Origin: Malurus cyaneus samueli
Taxonomy: Eukaryota > Chordata > Aves > Passeriformes > Maluridae
Assembly (NCBI GenBank): GCA_009741485.1
Contig: CM019238.1
Coordinates: 15,651,947 to 15,715,946 of the forward strand
DNA: 64,000 nucleotides
Direction of reading: 5' to 3'
Made by a program: the position numbers and the translations under genes
The notes under the pieces: generated by a model
Told to the model about the DNA's origin: nothing
Seen by the model: the letters and a program-made list of their open reading frames with translations, nothing else
The model's database searches: none
Part shown: piece by piece, positions 48,301 through 62,000 of the stretch
Layout of the letters: the number at the start of each line of letters is the position of its first letter
Position numbering within the stretch: the stretch's first letter is position 1

Positions 48301-51300
48301 GTTCAGCTTTATAAAATGCACCCAGCCAATCAGAAAGAAAGTAAAATCAGTAAATTAGTGAAGGAGATTAAATTCCCTCTTAGGGGTAAAACAAGGAAAG
48401 GATCAAATGAGAGTTGGAAGTTTGTCAGCTCCTGGGTGCCACCAAAAGATGTCAGTGATACCTTGGCATTTTATAAATGGATAACCCTGACTTTGCTTGC
48501 CTGAGAAGAGCAGGAGTTTGGATTCTGCAGCACAAGAAAGCATCACTGGTTTATATGGCTTTTAAGGGCTGAAAACAAATTCCCCAAACAATAAGTGATA
48601 GGATTGATGGGATTTTTAACTGACACTACTCAGTGTTTATTTGTAAAATTTAAATGAGTTAGCTTGCCATGCCTGGGAAGAAATACAAGACAAATCCAGG
48701 TCTTATAAATGAGTCCCAGAATTTTGTTTCTTCCTCTGCTTTCTTCCTACGCTCAGGAAGAGCCTTCTTCAATGACATTAAGGTTATGATGGAAAAATGA
48801 TTCCAACAGGAGTCTATAGAGATTTTGTTAATATGCCTTTATGATGTGATATTATGACGGCAATTCAATTTCATTGCAGGCCTAATGAGACCGTGTTACA
48901 ATGTCAAAATGAAAGGAAACTATATTAATCAAGTTATAGTACCCTGAGAGAAAGAAAAACCTAAAGAAATTAACCCCATTAAAAACTATTTTAAAACAAC
49001 ATTAAGATTTAGTGAATTCAGAATTGCTTTGCTTTTGTTGCTTTAGTGCTTCAGGTAGGAGCTAAATTTGGCACTGATTTACAACTCATTAAATCTATTG
49101 ACATCGGGGGAATCAGGGAAAGTTTTGAGGAAATACAAACAGAACAAAATTCAGACCAACTACTGTGGTTATGCAAAGCACTGGGCACAGCCTGCTTACT
49201 CCTACAGCTAAAATATGTTTTCCCTTCAGTGCAACCAGAATTGTTACTTTTCTCACATAAAAAAGGTGGCAATTTGGGTACTGTCTAAGAATTGAGGTTG
49301 CCAAAAGTTGCCCAAGTTGCCAAAACTGAGGCTAAAGACATAAGTCACAACAAATAAACAGCTTTGTAGCAGCACTTTTGAAATCACCTGTAAGGGAGGT
49401 TAAGTCAGAGTTATGAAAACAGTTTAAAGTCCATTTTAAAATGTTAAAATGCCTATATTAGAAAAGTTAAACAAACAAACAAAACCCTGGATATATTGAT
49501 TTTCTAAAAAAAAACCTAATTTTTTTGTCAACACAGACCTTTTCATGTGCATACTTTGAATTTTATATCAAGGATTTTTGTCCCTTCCAAGCTAATGTTT
49601 CTGATGAAGTGCAGAAGTTGTAGCTGCAATACGAATGAGAATTTGATAAAGCACATATATTGCATCCAAAATGTGCCACTGTCATTTTCAAACATTTGTT
49701 AATGGCGATGCAAAGTTCTGCTCTCTTGAAAATCTGCCACCCACCTGAGCAGGTCTCAGACTCCCACGTGCAGCAGGCACTGTAAAATTCTGTATTTTAT
49801 ACAACAGGTACGTTCCAATTTTCAGCATAGAAATAGATGGTCTATTTCTTCAAAATTTGCATTTTGAGGTTTATAATTATATTTTCTTTTTGACAAAGTG
49901 CTTAAGTAATCACACCTCAAAAGGCTGAATTTCTCCTTTTTCCAAGTTTGGTTTTATTACGAGGGAATTCAAAGGCAAAGCTCAGGTCATGCTCCCAAAG
50001 TCAGACCTGGTGACACAGGAATATAATATATTTTACATTAATCATACTTACTCTTATCTCCTGATCTCGAAGCAGAGATAAATAGAATATTTCAACAATA
50101 CTGTTCTGCTAAACCTGCAGCCAAATGGAATCGAGGAACTGATAAGAAGCCTCTCCTACATCCAAGAAAACCTGAATATTCCTGTCATGGCTGTTGGCTG
50201 TGTCCTGTTCATCTACTTTTGCCTAAAGAAATAAAGCTGTTTCATCTAAAGAACTAAAGATCTTAATCTAAAATGGAAAGTTTTGATAACCCTAGACCAA
50301 AAGTCATCTAAGCAAAGATTTATTTTGGCTTCTTTTCAGACATGCATGAGAATGTTTGTTCTAATTTTTAATATTTTTCTTTAGAAAAGAAGAGCAAATG
50401 CTTCCTAAGGTCACAAGATATTCAGGGGTCACAAGAATCCTGCAGAGCTCTCACATAAGACAGTTTAATATATTTTTTTTTAAATCTCTGTGTGATAAAT
50501 GACTTACAGAAATAGGAATAGAATTGTGTTTAGATTCAAGTGTTCAGATTCATGTTCATCCAGAAAACCACTGTATAGTCCCGATTTTTTTTTTTTTTTT
50601 TTAATTCTAAGAGTGAGTTCAGTCTATTTTATGACACATTTCATGCTTTGACTGAGCAATAAACAGCTGTAGGCAAAAAAACACAACACAGCATGAGCTG
50701 GCAAGGCCTTGACAAACCATCTCAACAGTTCTGCCACCACAGTTAATAAGAACCAGTCGATAAAAATCCTGTGCCATGAACTCTCACAACTAAGACATAA
50801 TCTCTGCTTGTCTCCAGCCTTTTAACTCCTAGGAAATAAAATTTCTACAGCATCCCACTTTAGCAAGATTCCCTCAATGTTCTTGTTTTACTGTCTCAGG
50901 TAATATTACATTATTTAGACCGAGGCTCTACAATAATTTCTGAGATTTGAGCTCGTGCCTTGTACAAATTTTATCGACACCATCAAGTCACAGGGCTGAT
51001 GGAACCCTTAGACATCAGTTGTTAACTGCCATGAATTCCTTGACAACAAGTGAATGGGAAAATAAAGCTACACTTGGATAATCAGAAGAGATTGTAGAAT
51101 CCTCGAAACATACAGTGTTTATTACTGTGTCTACTGGCTTTGCAATGCTGGGTCGTAAAATAGCAAAAACATTTAAAGCAGATTTAAAGCTTTTATTTGC
51201 TGCTAAATCTACTCCTCTGTTTAAACAGCAAAAAGGGTTTCATAAAAGAAAAGATGATTTTTTTCCTCAAGATTATCACTGATGCAATGAATGTTTAATT

Positions 51301-54300
51301 TTGAGGTGGAAGAAAGAAAAGACAACATTGTTTATTATATTCAAAATATTAAACTTTGGCTAGAAAGCAGTACAGAAATGGTGATAGTGCTTTCACCTTT
51401 TGCTGGCAACAAGTCCACGAAAATGGGTTCATAAACCCCCTTGCAAAGTCTTATTTGTAAATGTTGGCACACCAAAAGGGGTGTGAGAACAATGATCTTT
51501 GTCAATTAAAACATTTGACAGACCAAATACAAATATAAACTCAGTTAGCAGCTCAAACACCTTTCCAAGAGGGGTCTCCTCCTTTGGGATTGGATGGATT
51601 TTCAGTGGCTTTCTGGCTGCACAGATATATTTACGTTTCCCTTGGAAGAACTGGAGGAAGTTCTCATCAATTTTGGGTTTTCATTGCATCTGCCCCACTC
51701 TCTCCGTGATCCTGCCTGTGCCAAGACCTCTCTTCTTGCTCTGTTTTTTTTCACAGACACTATTCCTGCTCTCCTTTTTGCTCCCACCAGTATTCCTGAC
51801 TGAAAGCAACTTTTCTGTGCCACTCCTGGGCTCCTCTGATCCGCAATGCTGCAGCCACAATAACAAACAGGAAAACTTGCTCTTGGCTGAAGATTACATT
51901 GATTTGTTTTTTAAGTCCAGGTGTCTCTAAACACACAGGCGCCTATCAACCACTAATAAGCAACACTGTGACATTCAAAAGCCTCTTTTCCTCAAAATAT
52001 TATTTAATCCCTTTCCTACCAAGAGAAAAACAAATCTCCAAGTGGGAATTTTGGAAGAAGTCAGAAATCAGAGTGCTATCTCTATGGTAGGATTCAGCAG
52101 AGACTCCATTAGAGATCTCTTATAATGGTTTATTTCATTTCAAGAGAAGGAAGAAAAAGAAATCCATAAAGCTGTCCTACAGTGAAGGGAAATAAACTCT
52201 CATATGTGTACCACATTTGAAATTAACTTTTTTTTGCTAGTGGCAGCATGCCAAGAACTAGAGTTAAATACTTTCCCAGTTCATTCTTTTCGTTACCTAC
52301 CACCACAGAAATCGATTTATTACCAAGTCTACACGAGGTTAAGCAAGTACATGCAACTCAGGCTCAGGTGTGAGTGCAGATGGATTTTAATCCATTTCAC
52401 AAATCCAGCCACAGCTCTATTGGTTTCATAGCTCAAAATATGACTCAGGAGAGGAATTGATGAAAGGCTACATTCACTGATTATCTTCAGTTTCTTTAGC
52501 TCAGTCCGTATCATCTCTTCAGTTTCCATCAAACTAATCACGACGCAACAAAAAGAAAAAATAAGCATTTGAGAGCTGCTTCTGCAACCTGCAGGGCGAG
52601 TGGAGACACGGAAATGTCTGCACTCACTAAGCAAACTATTATTCATAACATCTGCCTTTCCAGTGCAATGTGAGCTCCTGTCACTCAGCCCTGACACGTC
52701 TACAACTGATATCCCAACAGAACATTATTATCTTTCATGAGAATATGCTAATTCCTTTTGTATCGCTGATATTCAGTATCCTCTGACACTCACAGCATGT
52801 TCTAGTGTGATATATTAATTCAAAATTTAAAAAAAAAAAGAAGAAAAGAAAAAACCATGCAAAGGCAGTGGTAAAGCCAACATATGTCTGGTAAGAATGA
52901 ACTAAAAAAATGAAATGATTCACCCAGTAAAATTATTTTTCCCTATAACAACAGAATTTTTACCACTGGCCTCAGTGGTGCCAAGACTCCACCTGATATC
53001 CAGATTTTGGGTTATAAATTAATTATTGTCCCATTACTATCTCTGTTACTCCGTGACAAGTAAAATTATTAAAGGGTTTATCTTTCCTTTTGATTTCTAT
53101 AGAGCACATTGGCTATTTAGTAAAATATCTTCTTCAGTTCAGTTATTGTGATGAAGTGTGTATTCTCAGATCACACAGCACAGAGGTTCCTGACAGCATT
53201 TTCAGGCATGGAGTGACCATAAACACATGCACTTGACATACATCACTACAGCACATCATTTCACAGCTCAGAACGAGCAGGTGGCACTCTCACAGTGTCT
53301 CCTTATCATATTTTCTACAATAAATTCCTTCATTTTCATATTTGGCTTCTCTGCCCTTCATCCACATCCTCAATGATTTCTTCCACCAAGCGCTTTTCTA
53401 CTTCACCTACCCTAATTAATTCTCAACTCCAAATTCTCCACTGACCCCCAGGTAACTCTCTGTAGATTCAAAAGCTTTGAAACCAAAATCCAATGTTGGC
53501 CAGACAGCTTTTCTTCAGGCTCCTGCAGCTTTCAGTCTGATCCCACAAAATTCAGCCCCGAATCCTGCGCTGAGCAGTATTTTACACTGCTGTACTGCAA
53601 GGGTGTCTTCCCATGGCTGCACCCCAGAAAAATCACAAAATTCTGCTCTGAGTGTGGAGGCTCACCTTCAGCAATGAGACTTTGCAAAGAGAGGTTTTTT
53701 TTTGCTTTTTTTTTTCCTTCTTTCTTCCTGGAATCGATCAGAAAATCAAACCAAACCCAACCAAAACAAAATCAAGCAGCTTTTAAGCCTACATAACTTA
53801 TATCCAAAGTTAGAGTTCAACTGATGCCTAAGGGAAAGACAGAGATATTCTGCTCCCAATTTGGTCTCTGGGCAGTGTCACATCTCGTACAATATCTGAC
53901 TCTTTCAGAAATGACATTTTCATGTCATAAAATCTAATTGATAGGCACTTTCAAGTGCTATTTTTAGAGATAACATCCAAGACTAATGAATGCAATACAC
54001 TAAGAAGTTTATACGAAGTTAAATCAAGCTGTCTTGGCTCTGTTCAACTCATGCTGTTCTTGACAATAACACACAATAACAGCAACATTCCTCAGATGGA
54101 AGAGGGTTTGTTATAACCCTCATCTCTGCCTGAACTGGGTTTTTACTTGAAACAATATTTACCATTGCCTGAAAAGGCAGAGATCTCCTGTGATGTGTAA
54201 AGTGGGGTTTGTTTGGTTATCCCGACCCCCCTGATCTGTGCACCAGGGATCACCGTGCAGTTGATACCAGACCAGCTCAGTCACAATTTCTGTGACTGCA

Positions 54301-55977
54301 GAGTCAATCTCTTCATTCTTTTGGAGGAGAGCACCCAGGCTGAATAATGAAAATTGCTATTCTGGGCTCATTGCAGTTTTTCACCTTTCATAGGTTTGTC
54401 GTCGTATTTTCTGTGAGATTTCACCTTTTCTCACATTTCACCAGGGAAATTTTGATCCAAAATTTTTACTTTTTGCCCTCAAATGACTTCAGAAAACCTG
54501 ACTACAAGAAGTGTTTTACTACAAGCCTCTTCTACAAACCAAAAAGTGAAGTAGTTTTCCCTCATTTACCCCTACGTGGCTTCGGTAGGTTTGTGGGATT
54601 CTTTCTTCATGAAAACTGAGGTCAAGGTTCTCTCGCTTTTTTAAATGATTTCTCTTTCTGATTGCATTGTTGGTGGGTTTTTCCAGCTTCCTGTAAAGAG
54701 TCCTTGCAAAGAGTGCAGAATATTTAGCAAACAATGTGTCAAATTTTAAGGAAGAAAGGAATTTAAGGAAAATTAAATATAAAGCAAATAATACATCTGC
54801 CATGAAGTGTTTTCTACTCTACCATGGCTTCACAAGCCATCCCTGTGAAATTGCCTTGAACCTGCTTAAAAGAATTACAAGTGTAAGCAGATACACTTTT
54901 CAATGAAAATTTGACTGAATTTAAGCACGTTTTGTTTAGTAAAAAGTCAGCCAACATAATCATACCATGGAGTCAGGAAATAATGAATAAACTGATCCTT
55001 TGGTATTTTTCTTGCCCTAAATATGTTTAAGACATTTCAAGTGCATTAATATTCATAAGAACATTGAAAAGCCATCCTTACAGTCTGCAAGCACTGATCA
55101 TCTCGGGAAGGCAAACGAAATTCAGTTGTTGTTCCAATATTGGGAATCTCCTCACCCACTCTGGTCACACAAAGTAGACATCCTGTTGATTTCTATTAAC
55201 TGGGAAAAGCCCAGATATTAATTTTCTTAATAGGCATGGCATTTTTCAGGGTGCCCTCATCTTTTTGGAGGTGCATCCACATAAGATCCCCAATTTCCAG
55301 AGAGCTCGGTCTCCCACACCCACAAAGCAAAGAGGACCAGCACTGAGCCACCAAGAATGATCTTCCAGTTCCTTCATTATCAAGTTTTTTCAAGCATAAT
55401 GGATCTGCTTCATCTCTTCTCCATCCCAGCTACCTAAAACAAATCATTAAAACAAAAAGCAGGCTTTCACCCTCACTTAAAAATGCACACAGAACTAGAA
55501 GGGGCATCCTGATGGCTCAGCTGGAGCTCTGGAAAGCAATTTCCATATGGAAATACAAGAGACTGATGTCAGGGGAGCTCAAAATCAATATATTCCTCAG
55601 ATACTTAATAATTTCTCCCAGATTTCATTAGAAATAAGATTCAGAATAAAGGACTATTGAAATGTGAGACACAAAAACTGTTCTTGGAAGTTCTAATCAC
55701 ACATCCATAGCAGGACGTGTGACAAATAATCCGGGGGGATGTCAGGGAAAAGAGCACCACAGTTAACTTCCTATTGACCCAGAATACTGCATTTTCCAGC
55801 AGAAAACAGTATGAGCAGTAATTTTAAGTCAAGTTGACAGATGCAAGTCCAAATCATCACACACTTCAAAACCGAGTATTTAAGGGTTGTATTAAATAGC
55901 CCCGAGAGCTCTTAAACACCTTCATCCTTCTGTCACTCAGCAAATACACTAAGGGGAAATGCTCATGAAAAAAACTA
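45306..55977. other. Intergenic or intronic DNA without recognisable genes
   Basis: AT-rich sequence with short frames only. The longest is 143 codons at 51499-51930 plus, whose product is rich in F, L and S and unlike any family I recognise. It contains a poly(T) tract at 50585-50602. Confidence 0.6.
50585..50602. repeat. Poly(T) tract
   Basis: A run of 18 T residues. No associated retroposon is recognised on the minus strand. Confidence 0.9.
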
Positions 55978-55978
55978 A

Positions 55979-56015
<37 letters not shown>

Positions 56016-56024
56016 ATATATATA
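55978..56024. repeat. AT dinucleotide microsatellite
   Basis: About 47 bases of alternating AT with one phase break (ATTATA) near the middle. It is the longest dinucleotide run in the window. Confidence 0.95.
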
Positions 56025-56050
56025 GGCTTAAATATGAACATTATACTGGT

Positions 56051-56083
56051 AAAAAAGAAAGAAAAGAAAAAAAAAAAAAATAA
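56051..56083. repeat. Purine-rich A/AAAG tract
   Basis: A run of A residues interrupted by single G residues, ending in about 14 A residues, 26 bases beyond the AT microsatellite. Confidence 0.85.
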
Positions 56084-59000
56084 AGTCATGATGATGAAAG
56101 TGTCAAAGTAGCCTGAGGTCTTGGCAGCTGACAATAGTAACCTGTATAGAATTCACTTGGGAAGCTCTCCAGAACCAATCTGGCACAATGCACTCCCTTT
56201 AAAATGGCAATTCACCCCAACTTTAGCCTTCCAACTAGTCTGGGAATGTTTATTACACAAGAAATAAACAAAATTTTACTTAAATCAACACAAAGCATTG
56301 ACAGCTGCTCATGTACATGACCTTGCTACCAGATATATACTTTTTCTGATGAAATGGGATTTATCATCCTAATGCCTTGCCAGGTACTCTGCAGTTTGGG
56401 CTTCTCTGAAATTCCACCCTTGGGGATGACAATCCCCCCAAAAAACCCCATAATAAATAAAATATTCCGAAACCAAATAATGGATTGTAATAAAGTTGAT
56501 CATGTTTGTGCCACAGCTCTCCCTTTGGAAAGGTCAGAGTCCTCGCAGCGTGTCTGTTGTGGTTTTAATTTGTTACCATTGCTATACAGAACTAAGCCAG
56601 TTTCTTTCACACAGCTGCATCAGCCACCAGAAATAAAACAATAAACAGCAGAGCAGAGTCTGAAGGGTTTCGTTGGGCTGTTTTACCTGCAGCTGTCTCC
56701 ATCCTACACATCCGGCTTCAGATGTCCCATACAGTTAAAAGGGGTTTGTTCTAATTTAAGAATATTGTATCTGCAGACATAAAACTCAAGATTATCTCAA
56801 TCCAAACTCCTCAAAACCTTGCTGTCTTCTTGCTGTGCTTTCTTGTTCCTATTATTTTTCCTGCTGTTTTTTGAAAGAAGTAAGGATGTGGGTAGGGGTG
56901 AGAGGAATCATAAGAGCACATAAGTTTCAGATTTCAAAGCTTGCTCATGATGATAGAGAAAACTCCATTTGAGCTGGATTTCTTTATGCTAACACAAAGC
57001 CCCCAAGACAAATAGAATTAAATATACACAGTTCAAGAAAGAATATGATGCTATTATCCTAATTTGAAAATTTGAAGCTGTCAATAAAAAAGAAAAAACA
57101 ATTGGGATGAAATCAGAGTAAGAAACAGCAAATGAACTCTGCATTTTTATTTTCATCTGCTCTCCTCTATGGCAAAAAGGATGAGAATTTCTTTTATTGC
57201 AGCCAGAACACTTTGATAAAAGTGTTTTCATTTTCTCTCATTCTTCTTCTAAAAGGAAAATATCCATTCCACTGTTGTAAATAATTCATGTTTCTCAGGT
57301 CTCGCCCTGCTACATTTTTTTTTACCCTGTAAGTTCCTAACAGCTACAGATATAAATGAATATAGAAACTTGGATGTGACTGACCAAATCTTCGCTGTGT
57401 TCTGTGCCAACCTACAATTGGCAGCCCTTGCTTAGGCATCACTTTACATAAAATGAATCTGCAAAAAAGGAGAACAGAGATGAGAGACACAAACCAAAAA
57501 TGCAGCACTGGAGAATGTGAATTACACATTTTTGCCCTCCTGAGAGCCGCCTCATTGGCCACTATTCTGTATTCAACAGCTTGCCCATTAACCCCCTGAA
57601 AATACTGTGTAATAAGGAATTAGCTTTGTGTTTGCCACCAATTACTGCGAGCTGGGAGCAGAAACCTGTCAGCAAAATCTGTAGGTTTTTTGAAAGGACA
57701 AAGCAAAATCGCAGTGGTCTTCTGCTTTCCTGACATTAGCTGAATCAATTCTGCTATTTAAGGCCTTTTCCCAAGGTTTCCTTCAGAAAAAAATAAATGA
57801 AATAACCAAAAAGCACCAACAAGATTAGCTCATACAGGATGTACAGAAGTTGTCTGTGCTACTGAAACCAGGTGTACCCCAAATTTTTTGAAGGAGGTAT
57901 TTAGAATTTCTACTGATAACCTGCACCATGTGTGTGCATCAATGGGGCGAGCTTGCCATGAGCAGACAATTAAAAACACTGCAAACTTGCAGGATCAGCC
58001 TTCTGTCATCTCAACATTGGAGAGAGATCTGGGCTGCTGCCTGGTCAGCGCTTTGCTAATTAACTGCATTCTGACTATGCTGCAGAAATGATATTTTAGC
58101 TTGTAACCGATCAGATGAACATTATGGGCAAATCAACTTACACTGCAAAATCCTAAAGTCACTGTCAGTCTGCTGCATCTTCTCCTGAGAAAGCTCAGAA
58201 GGAGCCCAAATGTTGATTATGTCAATGTTATTCACTTTCTCAATAGGGAAGCATTTATATGTGCACCAAAGTTTGGCATTTTGGCATTCAAACCCACAAT
58301 GAAGTCTCAAACCAAGAATATTAAAATACTGTGCCTAATGAGATAAATTTAATAAATATCTCAGGACTAAGATGTGATTAACCCAACTTTCTCCAGGTTG
58401 CTAAAAAAACCTTCTGATCTGTTTACTTAGCAAGGAAGATGCCTTGTGCTCGTGATTCCATGTAATTCACAATCAAAAAAAGTAATATTAAGTGGACCAG
58501 AGCTTGAAGCAGACCCTTCAGGACAGTTCCTGCTTTTTCTTCTATTTTATTGGCCCAGAGCAGAGGTCAGTAAATGAAGTATGGCCATTTTTCTCCTTTA
58601 TCTGATTGTGAAATAATTCTTCACCACACTGGGAGTGCTACTGGGTTTGTCTATTAGGATTCTGTTCTAAGAGTTTAGAAAAAAAAAAAAAAGGTGAAAA
58701 TTCCCCACATTTTAAAGACAGCCCAAACAGTCTTTGTGGTGATCTTGGGCGTTCACTGAAAGCAGAAACAAAACCCTGACACAACACAGGGGCTGGAAGC
58801 TGAAAGATAAATTATGCTTGCTGCGTTTTTCTGAATTGAATCCTGCCTGCATGATCAGCAGCATTCAGACTCCCAGCAGGGAAGTCTCCAAAGGAGAGGG
58901 AAAACGAGGCAGGTGGCTTTAAAGAAAGCGAAGAGAAATGTACTGAAGGAAAATCCTGGTTGAGAAGGGAAAATGGTTAAACTCCTGACAGCAAGGATGT

Positions 59001-62000
59001 GGAGGAGAAGGGTCCCACATTGATCTCCCTGCTTGGAGGGGTGGGGAAAAGAGCATTGCAGAGCATGAAAAGCAAAAGCCTGGATGGAAAACTTGTTCAT
59101 TATGGACAATTTCTTTACAGAATGGGGGAGACACCAAAGAAACCACTGAGACATAGTGAAGGGATGTGTTTGGAAAAATTGTTCAGCAAAAGATTCACCA
59201 AAAGGTGCGAATGCAAGAAGAAGCTCATGGGAACAGAAGAATTCACCATCATCATCTGGTCCTGAAAGCAAAAATTGGGAATGGCAGAGCTGTGAGGTGC
59301 TCCTATCAGAGTTTACCCAAAAGAGAGGAATCATTTCTGCTTCATCATTACGAGCCAGCAGGAGCTTCAAGATATTCCAGATTGGATTAATGATGAACTT
59401 TTAAAAGTCAGATCACTATTGGGATCTGGGAGGAGCAAGTTAAGCTCAAAAGCAGCCACAGATGAAAATGAACAGCAAGGCTTCACAATTACTCACAAAG
59501 ATCGGAGCTGCATTCTGAAGCAGCTCCTTGTCTGTGAATTAAACTCAGCATTGACCCAGAGACTCAGCACAATTTACTAATGGGGGTTTTCATGAACATC
59601 CCCACTGAGAGCATTTTTTCTATCGAAATAAAGGGAACCAAGGAGCCCAAATTCCCCAAGCAGCTGAGAGGACCTCAGTCTAACTCCTTCTGTGCAGGTG
59701 ACCTGCTTCTTCCTCAGGATCACATCACAGCCTTCCTTTCCACAGAACCACGGATTGTTTCCCCCAGACGTCAGGATGATTTTTCAAATGGAAGAATTTT
59801 AAAACTCTGTCTTCTGGGCACTATAAAAATGTCAATCTTGGTGTGAGGCATGAACCGACCAATTTGTCTCTGGGCAATTGCACAGTACAGCAAGGGCATA
59901 ACAAATGTCTGGGACACAGCACAAGATACAGTGAGGAACAGACCACAGAGCTCCTCAGATCTGCTGCTTCTCCTGTGCAATTTCACTGCAGATTGTGTGC
60001 TAAGGACAACACTCAAATGTGTGGAAATCATCACTAATTTAATCTGAGACACTCACCAAAGGTTCCTCTCTGCAGAATGGAGACACCACGGAGGAGACAA
60101 CAAAACTTTGGGTCAGACCTGCAATTCAGGTGTAGCCAGGAGAGCTCAGTCTAATTTTTAAAAGACCCTGAACCCTTCCTTGCACACTGCACAGACATGA
60201 TACCTTTATAATCCTGATTTCTAAACTCACTCTGAACACCGAAGAACTAACTTCAATTCAACCATACTTGTGAACAACTCTTAAAATGAAGGATAAAATT
60301 ATTTTTCCAGGATTGGACACTACCCAATTAAACCATCAAACAATAAAATTGGCCTCTAAAGAATTATTTTTTTTCAGTATTGCCACAATACTGAATTACG
60401 TCCAACCGGCTCTTGTGCCTCTCTTTTCTGATGGAAAAAAGAACAAAACCTGAAGAATGAATCACAGCTGGGCTGGAATGTAAAGATGTCACCTTCTACA
60501 GGAAACATGCTTACTTTAAAAATCAGCTCCTTTGAGACGAGATAATAGGTTTCTAATGACCCAATTAATTTTACACTAAGTGTGTTTTGCAAATGCACAA
60601 AGTTAGACAGCAAATTGATGTCTGTGCTTTGGTAAGAAATGGCTGTCTCCAAACAAATCTCAATGTACAGTAATTCATGCCGACAGTTTATTCTAATTAC
60701 AGCTGAATAGAATAGTTCAGCTGAGATGCCAAATTTCACTGCAAACAACACTTTGCTAGACAGTAAATAAAAAAAAAATGAGAGAAAATTATTAATCTGA
60801 GTTATTTTAGCTGAAATCTTATTTTTTTCTGAACACATCAAGCTACTGAAAGGTGCGATGTAAGTGATAGGACTATCTGAGGCTGATTGAGAAAATAAGA
60901 TTTTTTTTTCAGCAAGACTATCAGACATTTGTTTATTCATGTGAACACAAACCTCATAATATTAACACTCTTTTTCCTCACAACTCTGACAGGATTCCCT
61001 GAAATTGTGATTGGGAAAATCATCATCCACGAGAAAAATTGAAGTATTTGTCCTTCCCTCTCTCTGAACATGCAGATTCTGGTGTGTCAAGGTGGATTTC
61101 ACATGTAAGAACTGGTATCCAAGCCAACATGGCCTGGAAGTACAGGAACAGCACCACCATATGTATTTTAAGCATTTTTTATAAAGAACCCACATTAATT
61201 CAACTGAGGACAAAAGCACAAATTTTCTGCACTAGAAATGTCCCTCCTTTTTCACCCTGCAATAAGAATATTCATTATAAAAATCAGAAAATTTTTCTGT
61301 AGGATAATATGAATGAGGCATGTAGTTAATCCACTAAGATTCCATTAAGAAGTGAGCTGATGTTCAGCCAGCTAATTACCCATTCATTAAAACAGAACCA
61401 TAAATGACATTTCCAACATCTTACAAAACCCCGCTGTAGTAATATTTTCCCATCTACATCTATGCTGACATTTATATTCTATGTCTCTTTCATAATTATT
61501 TCAAATAATTCCTCTGACATATTGAAGGGAAAATAGCTTAAAAAGAGATTACTTGCCATCTACCAATGGCTCTCAAAGAAAGGAGCAGGACAAAGTAATT
61601 ATGTTGGTGTGTTAATATAGAATTGATGTGCTTGTAGTCCCCAATAATCGCTGCTGTGGTTGAATTTTTCCATGGTGAAAACTTTCAAGAGCTTGAAATT
61701 ATTTGCATGCATCTATAACTCAAAATTCACCCTTCCAAAAAAAACAGGCACACATGAAAATCACTCATTTGATTCACAGAAAGTGATACACATTAATTTA
61801 ATATTTTCAAAAATAAATAAATAAAATTTCTCCTTCATACCCTGGTTCTGGCTCCCAAATTGCATTTTGTTCAAGCAAATCCCTTTCCATCCTTGCATCC
61901 TTTATCTTACAGTTCCTGTCTCTCACCACTACACATTATTTTGACCTAACTTCTGATGATATTTGTATTTAAAATCCATCAAACTTTCTGCTGATTCCAG

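Noticed and set aside
58855..59370. 171-codon minus-strand frame as a gene
   Set aside because: Overlapping frames on both strands, F/S/P-rich composition, no family resemblance.
60374..60940. 188-codon minus-strand frame as a gene
   Set aside because: No recognisable domain, low-complexity hydrophobic and F/S-rich composition, and no gene context; expected by chance in 64 kb of AT-rich DNA.
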